Source: Nemertoderma westbladi (lineage: Eukaryota > Xenacoelomorpha > Nemertodermatida > Nemertodermatidae). From it: a stretch of DNA of 64,000 nucleotides. The notes under the pieces are model-generated. The model worked only from the letters and a program-made list of their open reading frames with translations. It ran no database searches and had not been told where the DNA came from. How positions within the stretch are numbered: the first letter of the stretch is position 1; every line of letters begins with the position of its first letter. The position numbers and the translations under genes were made by a program. Shown here one piece after another: positions 12,002 through 21,762 of the stretch. The stretch is taken from assembly GCA_032718475.1 (NCBI GenBank), contig JAUCBJ010008553.1, forward strand, positions 1-64,000. The letters run 5' to 3'.

Positions 12002-15000
12002 ATGTCTGACACTCAGCAAAACCTGTCAGACAGTCTGATCGATACAACTATCTGTGACTCAGATAGGAGTGTGGAGCGATTAAGAAAGGAGTTCAGCTCA
12101 CCTCCTACTGCAAAAAAGGTCATCCCTCCAGTAGTATCAGACCCTAGGCTAATCCACCATAGGTCCATCATAGGTACTCGGGCACAGGTCAAACGGAACC
12201 AAGAGGCAGTTGTCCTATCGCAGCAACATCTTGGTCAAGAATCTACTTCCCAGCGACCCGATAGCTCCAGTAGTTCGGATACTATAGAGCTGACCCCCGA
12301 ACGCGGAGTGCAGATGGCTGCTACAGTCTACTCGGACCCCCTTCTTACCCTTCCTGCTGCAGTGCTAACTACTATATTCATTGCGGTAGAGGAACATCAA
12401 GCCGATTGGGCGAGGAATAAGCGAGCGACCCAAGATAATTATGCGGGATTCGCCAGGGAAGAATTGATGTCTATTGTCGAGTCACAATGGAACTTTCCCG
12501 GACTCGGACTCCCGTTGGATTTGTCCGAGGCTACTTGGGAAGATATACACAGGATGGGAGTGGCTAAAGATACAATGGATCCAGCTGTTTGGAAGAGGTC
12601 GGCAGCAGGATATGTGCAGGGATTCTTCGGCTCCTTGGAGCGATTGGAAGAACAACTGTTTCGACAACCTCAAGGACCTCAAGAGCAGGAAGAGCTGCTA
12701 TACCAAATACGCGAAAGAACCCTACGCATACGACTAATCCTCTCAGCCTTTGAGGAAACTTCCAAAAGAAGACAGGACACGTCGCTACAGGTTGCTGTCA
12801 AAACTTGGTTACATCGGGTAGATCTCAAAGTGCAGGAAACGGCTCAGTGGAAATCCCAGCTGGCTGAGAGATCACCCCATGAAGAACAAACTGATGTCAC
12901 CCTTTCTCAAGCGGAAAGCGAAGAGACCGCCGAGAAGCCGCGAACTAGAGACGCTATCGACATTTATTTGTCTGACTATCAGCGATTCCTAGGAGACGAA
13001 GAGTTGAGGAGACGGCTGTCTGGACTTTCCCCTAATAGTGAAGGAACTAAGCTTGTGTTGGACTCAATCGATGCGGAAATGTTAGCTGCAAACCAAGCTG
13101 AATGTGATGAAAAACTCCGCCTCACTAGAGTCCGAGAAGAACAAGTAAAGAAAGAATGGATAGAGAAAAGAAAGGTGGCAGCAGCAGCGGCGGCAGAAGC
13201 AGAAGCCGAAAGAAAGGCGGCAGAAGCAGAAGCCGAAAGAAAGTCGGCAAAAGCAGAAGCCGAAAGAAAGGCGGCAGAAGCAGAAGCAGAAGGAAAAGCA
13301 GCAGTAGCAGAAGCAGAAGCAGAAGCCGAAAGAAAGGCGGCAGAAGCAGAAGCAGAAAGAAAGGCAGCAGTGGCCGAAGCAGAACGTAGAGCTTCTGAGG
13401 AGACTATCCAATTGGAGTTGGAGAATCTGCAAGAGACGCAAGACAGTATAAATAAACAGTTTACTGCTAATCAAATGCAGATGATGAGAAAATCTACTCC
13501 CAAGCGCCAGGGATACACATCCTCGGAGGAAGGCGAGACTACCGATCCTGAAGGCGGAGGAAATAGATCTCATCTAAGTAGGCGTAGAAAAACATCTTAC
13601 CGTCGCAAATTGCCTGATTTGCCCCCAGCTGTTAGAAGACAGCTAGCTAGCACAGACTTGAGTAGTGTAGAACCTACAGCCCAAAGTATTAAGGTCAAAA
13701 GACTCCCTACAATAGTTGATGAGCCTGAAGTAATTAAGCCTGTCGTTCCCAAAGTCACTTCTGTGTTAGAGACCCCTGTACTTCCAGAGCTTAACTCTAA
13801 ATTCCCTTTACATAGTACTACACTGCCTGCACCCGGTGGAACAGTCCAAGAGAATATCCCTGTCCAGATAGCAGAGAGAGAAATCAAAAATATGTCTCCC
13901 GTCGTCCCGCTTCAGCCCGCTACTATGTTGGCGACTCCCGCTTCGGCGGTTGAGTGGGTGGAAGAGGGACGGCGGGGGATGAATCTCCTGCTAGGACAGA
14001 TGCAGGAGACTGTCCACCAACTTAAGGGAACAGTGAGGGAAGGTAGAGCAGAGTTGCAAGAAGTGCAGCAAAGTATCGCGCTAGAACGCGACAAATTAGT
14101 CAATATACAAAGGGGCATACCAATACCCCCTGTAACATTGTGTCAACCTGTTAGGTCTGAAGTATTACATGCGCAAGGTGTGGAGCCTACACGCATCTAT
14201 ACTGCTAGTGAAGTTGAAACTCCTATAGCAAACCCTATTAAGGGTGATTATAGACCTGTTATTAATGATATTCCCTATAGACCTGATAATGATCCGAGAA
14301 ATTTATATACCGATAATTCGATATTAAATAACACGATGGCCCAAGAAAGCTTTACGCGTCAGATGGCTAGAACAGAAGCCCGCCAAGCGGTCAAAGTGGG
14401 AGAGATCGTCAAATTCAATGGAGATGAGATGAAATGGTTACCTTTCAACGAATATTACAAAGATAGCATACAGAACTCTGTACTATCTAACGGAGAGAAA
14501 CTTAGATTCCTCATCAAGTGCTTGGAAGGACCTCCCAAGTTAATGGCGTTAAAGTTTATTGGACATCCAGATGGATTAAGACAAGTTTGGGATACACTAA
14601 ACATCAGGTATGGTAACAAGGATAACATAGCTAAGTATTTGTATGCAAAATTAGTAGCCCCCCGACACTTCCTTAGTAGCGGGATTATAGAGTTTTCCGA
14701 TGAAATTCAAGAGATCTGTAGACAACTGGACTGGTTAGGTAAGTCGCATGAATATCAGAGTTCCATGGTTATTGGAGCCGTAGTCTCTACTTTACCAAAG
14801 GGTGGAGTATGTACACGCTGGGACAAGAAAGTGTTGTACATGAATGAACAACAACGACGAAGTCCTACCATGGCTGATCTCATGTCTTTCTTAGATGGTG
14901 AAGTAAAACTACAACTCATCAAGCAGTCCAGAGAGAAAACATCAGAAAATAAGGTAAGTGAGAAACCCACTTCTAGGAGAAGAGTAACACCGGTGTGTTA

Positions 15001-16024
15001 CACTGACGACGGCGAAAGCCAAGCTTCCCAAGAAGTGGACAGCGGGAAAGACACAGACCGATCTTATTATGTTGACAAAACCTCAAAGGACGTAAGTAAA
15101 TACAAGGCTCGAAACGATAGGAGAGAACAAATTGCCAAGACCCCTCCTCAGTCTCCTAACAGAATGCACCGAAGAAAACCTGAAGAAAAAACGAGAGTGC
15201 ATCAAGTTAACCAAGGTAAAGTGAGTAACATCAAACCTAACTGTGCGCTGTGCGACGGGACACACCGTTTGAGTGCGTGTGCTGAATTTCTAAAGAAATC
15301 CCTTGTAGACAGACGTACAGTTGTGTGGGACAAGCGGTTATGCTATAATTGCCTCAGACCAGGACACCAACGGCGAAGCTGTTACTCCGACATAAAGTGT
15401 GCAAAGTGTGGCGCGAAACATCACATCTTGTTACACAGTGAGTTCGAACGAGACAAACAGAGTCAGGTAAGTGAGCCCGAACTACATGTCCAATTTAGTG
15501 ACGTAAATGACACTGATCAAGAGTCCGAGATGGAAGGATTCTATACTGACGAATTCTCCGACGCCAATGAATCCTGTTATCTAATAAACACCGCGGTGTA
15601 TCGAGCACTTACTTACGAAAGGGACATCAACGATGAGTTTCCCCAAACTACTTTCGCCAAACAACCATCTTGGAAAGCTCCAGCTTCCAACGTAGGAATC
15701 AGAGAATTTCCTGTAGTTCAGGTAAGAGTTCACGGTATTAACAAAAGCTACATAGTGAACACCCTACTTGACTCCGGCAGCACAGGAACATTCATTGATC
15801 AAGAACTAGCCGAAGATATCTTTGCTGGACAACCCAGGTTCCGGACTAAATTGAATATGTCAGGAATTATGCAGGTTTGGAAATCTACCCTAACGGCAGA
15901 TTACTATGTAGGTGTGTTGTCCACCCCCCAGGATAAGTTAGGAACACAAGGCATAAGGTCAGTAAAAATGGTGGCTATAAAGAACTTTGCTACTACTCAA
16001 GCAGACCTTTATAATTGGGACTAA
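12002..16024 (+). CDS. gag: Gag-protease polyprotein of the BEL/Pao element
   Basis: A 1340-codon frame starting at the first ATG after the leader. Gag would form the particle and package the RNA. Residues 1-390 are a polar N-terminal region I cannot assign. Residues about 395-463 are an Ala-Glu-Lys/Arg-rich heptad-like tract built from short DNA repeats and likely form a coiled coil. Residues about 798-920 resemble the BEL/Pao gag domain (DUF1759). Two C-x2-C-x4-H-x4-C zinc knuckles begin at C1081 and C1114, and a degenerate third begins at C1133. A retropepsin-like domain (DUF1758 type) follows, with the catalytic triplet D1257-S-G. The frame ends at a TAA (codon 1341) before the protease's second conserved motif, which lies in the same frame just downstream. 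Family assignment is firm; whether the stop is read through or is a disabling mutation is open. Confidence 0.93.
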   Translation: MSDTQQNLSDSLIDTTICDSDRSVERLRKEFSSPPTAKKVIPPVVSDPRLIHHRSIIGTRAQVKRNQEAVVLSQQHLGQESTSQRPDSSSSSDTIELTPERGVQMAATVYSDPLLTLPAAVLTTIFIAVEEHQADWARNKRATQDNYAGFAREELMSIVESQWNFPGLGLPLDLSEATWEDIHRMGVAKDTMDPAVWKRSAAGYVQGFFGSLERLEEQLFRQPQGPQEQEELLYQIRERTLRIRLILSAFEETSKRRQDTSLQVAVKTWLHRVDLKVQETAQWKSQLAERSPHEEQTDVTLSQAESEETAEKPRTRDAIDIYLSDYQRFLGDEELRRRLSGLSPNSEGTKLVLDSIDAEMLAANQAECDEKLRLTRVREEQVKKEWIEKRKVAAAAAAEAEAERKAAEAEAERKSAKAEAERKAAEAEAEGKAAVAEAEAEAERKAAEAEAERKAAVAEAERRASEETIQLELENLQETQDSINKQFTANQMQMMRKSTPKRQGYTSSEEGETTDPEGGGNRSHLSRRRKTSYRRKLPDLPPAVRRQLASTDLSSVEPTAQSIKVKRLPTIVDEPEVIKPVVPKVTSVLETPVLPELNSKFPLHSTTLPAPGGTVQENIPVQIAEREIKNMSPVVPLQPATMLATPASAVEWVEEGRRGMNLLLGQMQETVHQLKGTVREGRAELQEVQQSIALERDKLVNIQRGIPIPPVTLCQPVRSEVLHAQGVEPTRIYTASEVETPIANPIKGDYRPVINDIPYRPDNDPRNLYTDNSILNNTMAQESFTRQMARTEARQAVKVGEIVKFNGDEMKWLPFNEYYKDSIQNSVLSNGEKLRFLIKCLEGPPKLMALKFIGHPDGLRQVWDTLNIRYGNKDNIAKYLYAKLVAPRHFLSSGIIEFSDEIQEICRQLDWLGKSHEYQSSMVIGAVVSTLPKGGVCTRWDKKVLYMNEQQRRSPTMADLMSFLDGEVKLQLIKQSREKTSENKVSEKPTSRRRVTPVCYTDDGESQASQEVDSGKDTDRSYYVDKTSKDVSKYKARNDRREQIAKTPPQSPNRMHRRKPEEKTRVHQVNQGKVSNIKPNCALCDGTHRLSACAEFLKKSLVDRRTVVWDKRLCYNCLRPGHQRRSCYSDIKCAKCGAKHHILLHSEFERDKQSQVSEPELHVQFSDVNDTDQESEMEGFYTDEFSDANESCYLINTAVYRALTYERDINDEFPQTTFAKQPSWKAPASNVGIREFPVVQVRVHGINKSYIVNTLLDSGSTGTFIDQELAEDIFAGQPRFRTKLNMSGIMQVWKSTLTADYYVGVLSTPQDKLGTQGIRSVKMVAIKNFATTQADLYNWD
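16022..16024 (+). other. single in-frame TAA between Gag-protease and Pol
   Basis: The frame opened at 12002 continues without another stop to 20140, interrupted only by this TAA followed by GAT. It falls inside the protease domain, after the DSG active site and about 20 codons before the ILIG motif. The next base (G) is not a known strong readthrough context, and I saw no obvious pseudoknot straight after it. Confidence 0.9.
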
Positions 16025-19000
16025 GATGAGAGCGTCCAACATCTTAAGATACCTCGATTCCAGACAGATTATCCTGGAGTGCAAATACTTATCGGCCAAA
16101 ACGCGCACGAGGCGCTCGAAACATTAGAGAAACGGCCTGCTCAACCACAACCACTGCAAACATATGCGGTAAGAACTAGAGTAGGTTGGTACTTTACTGG
16201 CCCTTCCCGTAGAACTCTCGAAGAGAGAATGCCACACGAACAAATACATCAAGTAAACGATTGGGAAGTGGAAAGCAGTGAGGTGGACGAACTAACTGAG
16301 GGAACGCCATACTCCTCAGATAATGACGACATCTACCAACTCTTCGAAGAAGAGAACACAATTGACCTACTTACAGAGAATCAGACTTGGAAAAACCAAA
16401 CGAACCTATGTCAACTGATTCGCCCAACGGAATCCATTATTTATAATGACGAACTTAATGACGAGGTAGAGCGCTACAACGCTAGAACTCGGGACGAACT
16501 CGCCGTACGATTCTTTACCCAAGAATTAGTAGAACCCAATTCATACGACAAAGCCCTGTCGATAGAAGAAGAAAGAGCCAAGCAAATCCAGGAAACAACC
16601 ACACGTTTTTTAAAAGATCAAGGTAGATATGAAATCGGACTACCCTTCCGAAAACGTGAACCCAGATTTATAAATAACAGACCCTTGGCTGAGAAAAGAA
16701 TCAATCAATTACATCGACGTCTTACGGCAAACGCTTCAGCTAAGGAAATGTACCAAACTCAGTTGAAGAAATTTATCACAAAGGGATATGCGGAGCGAGT
16801 ACCGGAAGGAACTCCAATAACTGAAAGGACTTATTATCTAACACATCATTACGTTCCCAAACCCGGTAAACCCCATGAAGTACGGGTCGTATTTGATGGC
16901 TCCGCCCTATATATGGGCCAATCCCTTAATTCCGAGTTGTTACCAGGACCCAACTTGCTCCAATCTTTGTTGGGAATACTTTTAAGATTAAGACAATATT
17001 CCATCGCGTTCGCTTCCGATATCGAAGGAATGTTCTTACAAGTCAAGGCGCTGGAGAGAGATAGAGACAGCCTGAGATTTCTGTGGTGGCCTGAAGGAGA
17101 CCTCAACCAGAAACCGGTGGAGTACTGGATGACCATCCAGGCTTTTGGGATCATATCTAGCCCTTCCAACGCCTGCTCCGTGGTGCGAACCACTGCGAAT
17201 GACAACCGAGACTCCTTCTCCAAAGAAGTGATAGACAACATAAAACGCAATATATACATGGACGACAGATTAAGGTCCCTTCCATCAGTAGAAGAAGCCA
17301 TAGCTGTCGCGAAAGGAACGGTAGAGTGTTTGAAAAGAGGTGGATTTCGGCTGACGAAATTCACTAGTAACTCCCGTGAGTTTCTGGAAGCCATACCGGT
17401 AGAGGATCGCGGAGCGAAAGACCTAGACTTAATAAAGGACGATCTTCCTGAAACCCAGACGCTAGGCTTGAAGTGGGACACTGAAAGAGACATCCTGTTT
17501 TTTCAGTTAAAACAGCGAGATAATCCAGTCCGGACCAAACGGATTTGTTTAAGTATCCTGAGCACTTATTTCGACCCATTGGGATTTATTAGCCCAGTTA
17601 TATTGATTGCTCGGAGTTTAGTACAACAGATGTGGCTTGAAAACCACTCGTGGGATGATCCGCTTAAGGGAGAACTGTTGAAGAAATGGATGAAATGGGA
17701 AGATTCTCTACCTGCCATCGAGAACTTTATAATTTCCCGTGCATATTTTGGACATGTTCTTCCGACGTATTCCTATCAACTCCATGTGTTTGGAGACGCC
17801 AGCGACATGGGAATAGGTATAGTAGCATATCTGCGAGTCGAAACTCCGGATGGGATCAAAGTCGCCTTGGTTACCTCTAAGGCACTGATTAACAACAAGT
17901 TAAAGGTTCCTCGAGCGGAGTTAAAAGCGGCTTTATACGCTACAGCCATCGGCCGGAACGTAACGGAACAAATCGATTACCCACTGGAGAAAACGGTTTA
18001 TTGGACCGACGCTTTACTCGTGTTGGAATATCTAACCAATGAAGTCTGTCAGTTCAGCGTTTTTGTTACGAACAGGGTAGCAATTATTCTTAGTCGCACA
18101 AAGATAGATCAATGGAGACATTGCCCTGGTACGATTAATCCAGCCGATATCGCCTCCAGGGGAGCAACTCCACAGGAACTGATAGATACTCCAGAGTGGT
18201 TGGGTGGACCCGACTTCCTGAGCAAGGAAGAGGACGAATGGCCTCCTCACCTTACTACGGCGGAAATTAGACAAGCCAAGGGAGCGGAGACCGTCAAACC
18301 TAAAACCCGGGCGAGTAAATCGAAGTTATTTAAACCGACTATCGATCTATCTGTATTACATGTTTCCGGAAACGATGATTTAGATCCACAATCCCTCGCT
18401 ATAAATAAATCTGTTGCGGAAATTCGAGATAGAGATTGGAAATCTGGAATACCAGACGTCTCGCAAGGAATCTCACCCCTGCTGCAGAGAGCGATGCATC
18501 ACTACAGTTCCTGGAATCGGCTCTGTAAAGCCGTCACATATTTAAAGAGATGCTTTCATCATCAATACTCCAGGGCGAAGACCACTAGTGATAACGCTCC
18601 ATTGACATCTGCGCAAGTTCATGTTATTAAAAACTTACCTAAATACAAAGTGTCTGACAGTTTTCTAAAGGAGAAAATTAGTCACCAGGAGCATGAAGAG
18701 ACTAATAAACAGATACTGAGACTCCTGCAATGCTATGAGGATTCCGAAAAGTATTTCCTGTTGTTGAGAAATCCGCAGATGCGCTTAAGGGATCGATTCT
18801 CTAGCACAATGATAGATGGATTAATACGTGTTGGAGGAAGGTTAACCAATGCACCCTTATCCTTTGACACTAAATTCCCCATACTCATTAGAAATCTTGA
18901 AGTACAAATCAAAATGATTGTAGATGTTCACAGTAAGCTTTATCATGCTGGAAGAGAACGAGTTCTTAGCGAAATTCGAACTCGCTATTATTTTGATAAA

Positions 19001-20140
19001 CCCCGTAGGGCTCTGAACCAAGTTCTTAGGAACTGCATACCCTGTAGGAAAGCATTCAGTAGGCCTTTAACACAGCGAGAGGCAGAATTACCTAGGGAAC
19101 GAGTAAGCTTCTATGAACCACCTTTTACTAATACTGGTGTAGATTTATTTGGCCCTATTGAAGTATATCGTGCGAGGACTATAGTCAAGAGATGGTGTGT
19201 CATCTTCGTGTGCATGACTTGCAGAGCCATCCATCTCGATATGGTGAACGATCTATCTACCAACAGTTTCGTCTTAAGTTTACGACGACAGATCGCTCGC
19301 TTCGGTACGAGTAATACCATGAGATCGGACAAGGGAACGAACTTCATTGGTGCCAACAACGAAATACAGGCTTACGTAAAGGACTGGAATCAAAGACAGG
19401 TGGATGACCAGCTAAGGATAACAGCGTCTAGCTGGACCTTCAACGCCGCCGACGCCCCTTGGTGGGGAGGAAGTTGGGAGAGATTAATTAGAAGTGTTAA
19501 GACCGCATTTCACTTTATAGTGCCATGCCGTGCGTATCTCACCGACGAACTTTTGCGGACGTTAATGGAGGAAATAGCTGCCTATCTCAACGAGAGACCG
19601 CTTATGCCAGTCTCATCGAGTCCCGATTCCCTGGAAGCGCTAACACCTGCGCACTTCCTACTGAAGAAACCGGTAGCCATGCTCCCACGATCGGAGATTG
19701 TCGACGGAGACGAATACTGCCGTCGAACTTGGCAACTTATGCAGTTGCTATCCCGTCGTTTCGCTGACCATTTCGAGAAACATTACCTGCCCACGCTACA
19801 ACTTCGAACTAAGTGGTTTGCGCAGCAGGAAAACGTCAGCGCCGGAGATATGGTACTTGTTGTAGATCCAGACCTCCCACGTAAACGGTGGCAGACAGGT
19901 CGTATCATCGAGACTCATATCTCGGAGGATGGTTTAGTGCGTTCAGTAGAACTCATCGTTATGCGGCGTAACTTCAAGAAGCCCGGTATAATCTTTGAGA
20001 CGCAACAACTCAATCGCCCAGTTGGTCGTTTATGTTTACTGGAAAGAGACAGAGAACTCTCTGGAAACTATGGAAGACAAGACACTCTTCCCACGACCAC
20101 CTCCCTAATTCCTCAAACATCTAGGGACTCCCAAACGTGA
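16025..20140 (+). CDS. pol: Pol: protease C-terminus, reverse transcriptase, RNase H, integrase
   Basis: 1371 codons in frame with gag, without a start codon of its own; a GTG at 16079 is not a credible eukaryotic start. Residues counted from the codon after the stop: protease motif ILIG at 21-24; reverse transcriptase about 190-480 with catalytic Y-M-D-D at 411-414; RNase H with D591, E632, D662 and D708; integrase zinc finger H969-x4-H974-x29-C1004-x2-C1007; DDE core D1040, D1102, E1152; and a C-terminal region (about 1230-1330) with the W-x3-G-R-I pattern usual after BEL/Pao integrases. It copies the genomic RNA into DNA and inserts it. All catalytic residues I can check are present and there are no frameshifts, in keeping with the near-identical LTRs. 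Confidence 0.95.
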   Translation, partial: DESVQHLKIPRFQTDYPGVQILIGQNAHEALETLEKRPAQPQPLQTYAVRTRVGWYFTGPSRRTLEERMPHEQIHQVNDWEVESSEVDELTEGTPYSSDNDDIYQLFEEENTIDLLTENQTWKNQTNLCQLIRPTESIIYNDELNDEVERYNARTRDELAVRFFTQELVEPNSYDKALSIEEERAKQIQETTTRFLKDQGRYEIGLPFRKREPRFINNRPLAEKRINQLHRRLTANASAKEMYQTQLKKFITKGYAERVPEGTPITERTYYLTHHYVPKPGKPHEVRVVFDGSALYMGQSLNSELLPGPNLLQSLLGILLRLRQYSIAFASDIEGMFLQVKALERDRDSLRFLWWPEGDLNQKPVEYWMTIQAFGIISSPSNACSVVRTTANDNRDSFSKEVIDNIKRNIYMDDRLRSLPSVEEAIAVAKGTVECLKRGGFRLTKFTSNSREFLEAIPVEDRGAKDLDLIKDDLPETQTLGLKWDTERDILFFQLKQRDNPVRTKRICLSILSTYFDPLGFISPVILIARSLVQQMWLENHSWDDPLKGELLKKWMKWEDSLPAIENFIISRAYFGHVLPTYSYQLHVFGDASDMGIGIVAYLRVETPDGIKVALVTSKALINNKLKVPRAELKAALYATAIGRNVTEQIDYPLEKTVYWTDALLVLEYLTNEVCQFSVFVTNRVAIILSRTKIDQWRHCPGTINPADIASRGATPQELIDTPEWLGGPDFLSKEEDEWPPHLTTAEIRQAKGAETVKPKTRASKSKLFKPTIDLSVLHVSGNDDLDPQSLAINKSVAEIRDRDWKSGIPDVSQGISPLLQRAMHHYSSWNRLCKAVTYLKRCFHHQYSRAKTTSDNAPLTSAQVHVIKNLPKYKVSDSFLKEKISHQEHEETNKQILRLLQCYEDSEKYFLLLRNPQMRLRDRFSSTMIDGLIRVGGRLTNAPLSFDTKFPILIRNLEVQIKMIVDVHSKLYHAGRERVLSEIRTRYYFDKPRRALNQVLRNCIPCRKAFSRPLTQREAELPRERVSFYEPPFTNTGVDLFGPIEVYRARTIVKRWCVIFVCMTCRAIHLDMVNDLSTNSFVLSLRRQIARFGTSNTMRSDKGTNFIGANNEIQAYVKDWNQRQVDDQLRITASSWTFNAADAPWWGGSWERLIRSVKTAFHFIVPCRAYLTDELLRTLMEEIAAYLNERPLMPVSSSPDSLEALTPAHFLLKKPVAMLPRSEIVDGDEYCRRTWQLMQLLSRRFADHFEKHYLPTLQLRTKWFAQQENVSAGDMVLVVDPDLPRKRWQTGRIIETHISEDGLVRSVELIVMRRNFKKPGIIFETQQLNRPVGRLCLLERDRELSGNYGRQDTLPTTTSLIPQTSRDSQT

Positions 20141-20682
20141 TACGTCTGGAGTGGGTGTATGACTATGTTATTTATCTATTTTATTACATTTTATATGCGA
20201 ACTTTATTATGTACTTTATTATAATCGTTTTTATTCAATTTTTATTTAGTAGAATTTTATTTTAGGGATTATTTAGTAGATTAGTGCAATATATTAGTGT
20301 TTATTACGTACATAATTACTATAATATATATTTAGTGCGACGGCGAGAAATAATTATTTTTCTCTTCCCTTACTGTCCGTATCATATTATAAATACGTGA
20401 CTACAGTAAGATGAAATGTCCGTACTTCTTAAAGTACAATAAAGCCACTACTATATTCAAGTATTATTGGTAGGCAGAGTATTAGGAATGCAAAGTTCAG
20501 ATCCTTGTGTCTCGGCTAAACCAAGCTCTGGGTAGACCTTGGAAACGACTTGCCTCTTCACACTGACATTGCTTCGTGCGATATTGCTCTTCTACCTTAT
20601 AACAAATAATACATATAGTAGCGTGATGTCCCTCTAACAGTAGCGTAAATCGCAAATAAATCTGTTAAACTTTTTGACCATC

Positions 20683-20953
20683 TGTAATTCTAGTCGATTA
20701 AGATATCGTGGCACCCACCGATATACTTGAAAGACAAATTCTAGAATCAGTGGTTAACGTCCCCAGACAAGTTCTGGAATAAATCGGTGCTCATCCTAAA
20801 TATTAATTTAATATTTATTAAAATCTGTAAAATCCCGATCCTTTAAAATTTCTAGTCAATTAAGATATCGCAGTATTTACCGATATTCTTAGAAGGACTA
20901 TTTTATAGAATTAAGGATCCTGAGTTCCCAGACATGCTCTGGAATAAAATTTG
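20683..20953 (+). repeat. duplicated block with two conserved hairpins
   Basis: Two diverged copies about 162 bp apart share tctagtc-attaagatatcg and ctctggaataaa-type segments. In each copy ATATCG pairs with CGATAT across a 10-nt loop (20703-20724 and 20865-20886), and CCAGA pairs with TCTGG across a 5-nt loop (20763-20777 and 20928-20942). Stems and loop lengths are kept while loop sequences differ. Confidence 0.75.
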
Positions 20954-21575
20954 TGTCAATTTAACTTCAAATAATAAAATTCACGGGAATAAATTTAAAT
21001 TCATATTCAAATGAATTTCATAAATTGTCATTTTGTGCAATTTATAACATTCCCAAAATTCCAGTAATTAATAGATCATGGGAGCGGAGATTCATATTGA
21101 GTGTACTAGAGTGCGAGAATCTCCAACATATAGTCAATAGCCGATAAAATTTATAAAATCATGCATAAAGAGGATATTGACAATTAAAGAATTACTATTA
21201 AATAACATCCCAGATCTGTATGCATGAGAATTTCCCTAATTCTACCGCTAGTTTTCCATAATGTCACCATGGCAACACCCACGCTAGAATTAGAAGCAAG
21301 TTAAAGGAACAATAAAAAGCTTGCCCCATTGCGTAGCATAAGAGTATACATAGCGCACTATTAGTATCCAAGGATACATAGTAATAACGTGACATTCTGG
21401 AAGACACTGACTAACGGACAAATGGCATGCATGTGTGCAGTAAGTAATGATTGTATGGAATTTGTGCGTTTATAGGTGAATGTTACTACTAAAGTGTGTT
21501 TACAGTAGCTAATCGCAATTGTAAAGTAGCCCTAACTCTACCGAGATAACCTCAAGTGGATTCAAGCCTTTGGGA

Positions 21576-21680
21576 CGGACAGTGGTGGGACTTGTGCCGG
21601 TTATCGTTGTCGTGCTGTTGCTACATGTTGGCGTAAACACCGCGACGACGGTACATCGGCGCTGAGAAACCCACTGTCCG
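21576..21680 (+). promoter_or_regulatory. nested RNA stem-loop upstream of ORF3
   Basis: CGGACAGTGG (21576-21585) is perfectly complementary to CCACTGTCCG (21671-21680). Inside it GCCG (21596-21599) pairs with CGGC (21657-21660), and CGTTGTCGTG (21605-21614) pairs with CGCGACGACG (21641-21650) with two G-U pairs. The result is a long GC-rich hairpin in an AT-rich spacer, ending 82 nt before the ORF3 ATG. Pairing was read by eye; the function is unknown. Confidence 0.6.
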
Positions 21681-21762
21681 GGGGCAAAAGTCTAGTAGGC
21701 AGCGACGCCCGCTTGCCTAAAATATTAACTCATATTGATATTAATAAACTCAGATAGCAGAT

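Larger units (their letters stand above)
20141..21762 (+). other. 1.6-kb non-coding spacer between pol and ORF3
   Basis: AT-rich and without a long ORF. It contains a duplicated pair of small hairpins (20683-20953) and, just before ORF3, a GC-rich nested stem-loop (21576-21680). Most retroelements have little or no space between pol and a following ORF. The spacer could carry a splice acceptor, an internal ribosome entry element or an RNA export or packaging signal. No strong polypyrimidine-AG stands out near 21763. Confidence 0.75.

Noticed and set aside
13082-13573. Ser/Phe/Cys-rich minus-strand ORF and an Arg/Ser-rich plus-strand ORF in gag
   Set aside because: Shadows of the short repeat that encodes the Ala-Glu-Lys tract of Gag.
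16079-16081. GTG as a start codon for pol
   Set aside because: GTG starts are not usual in animals, and the frame is open back to the gag stop, so pol is a continuation of gag.
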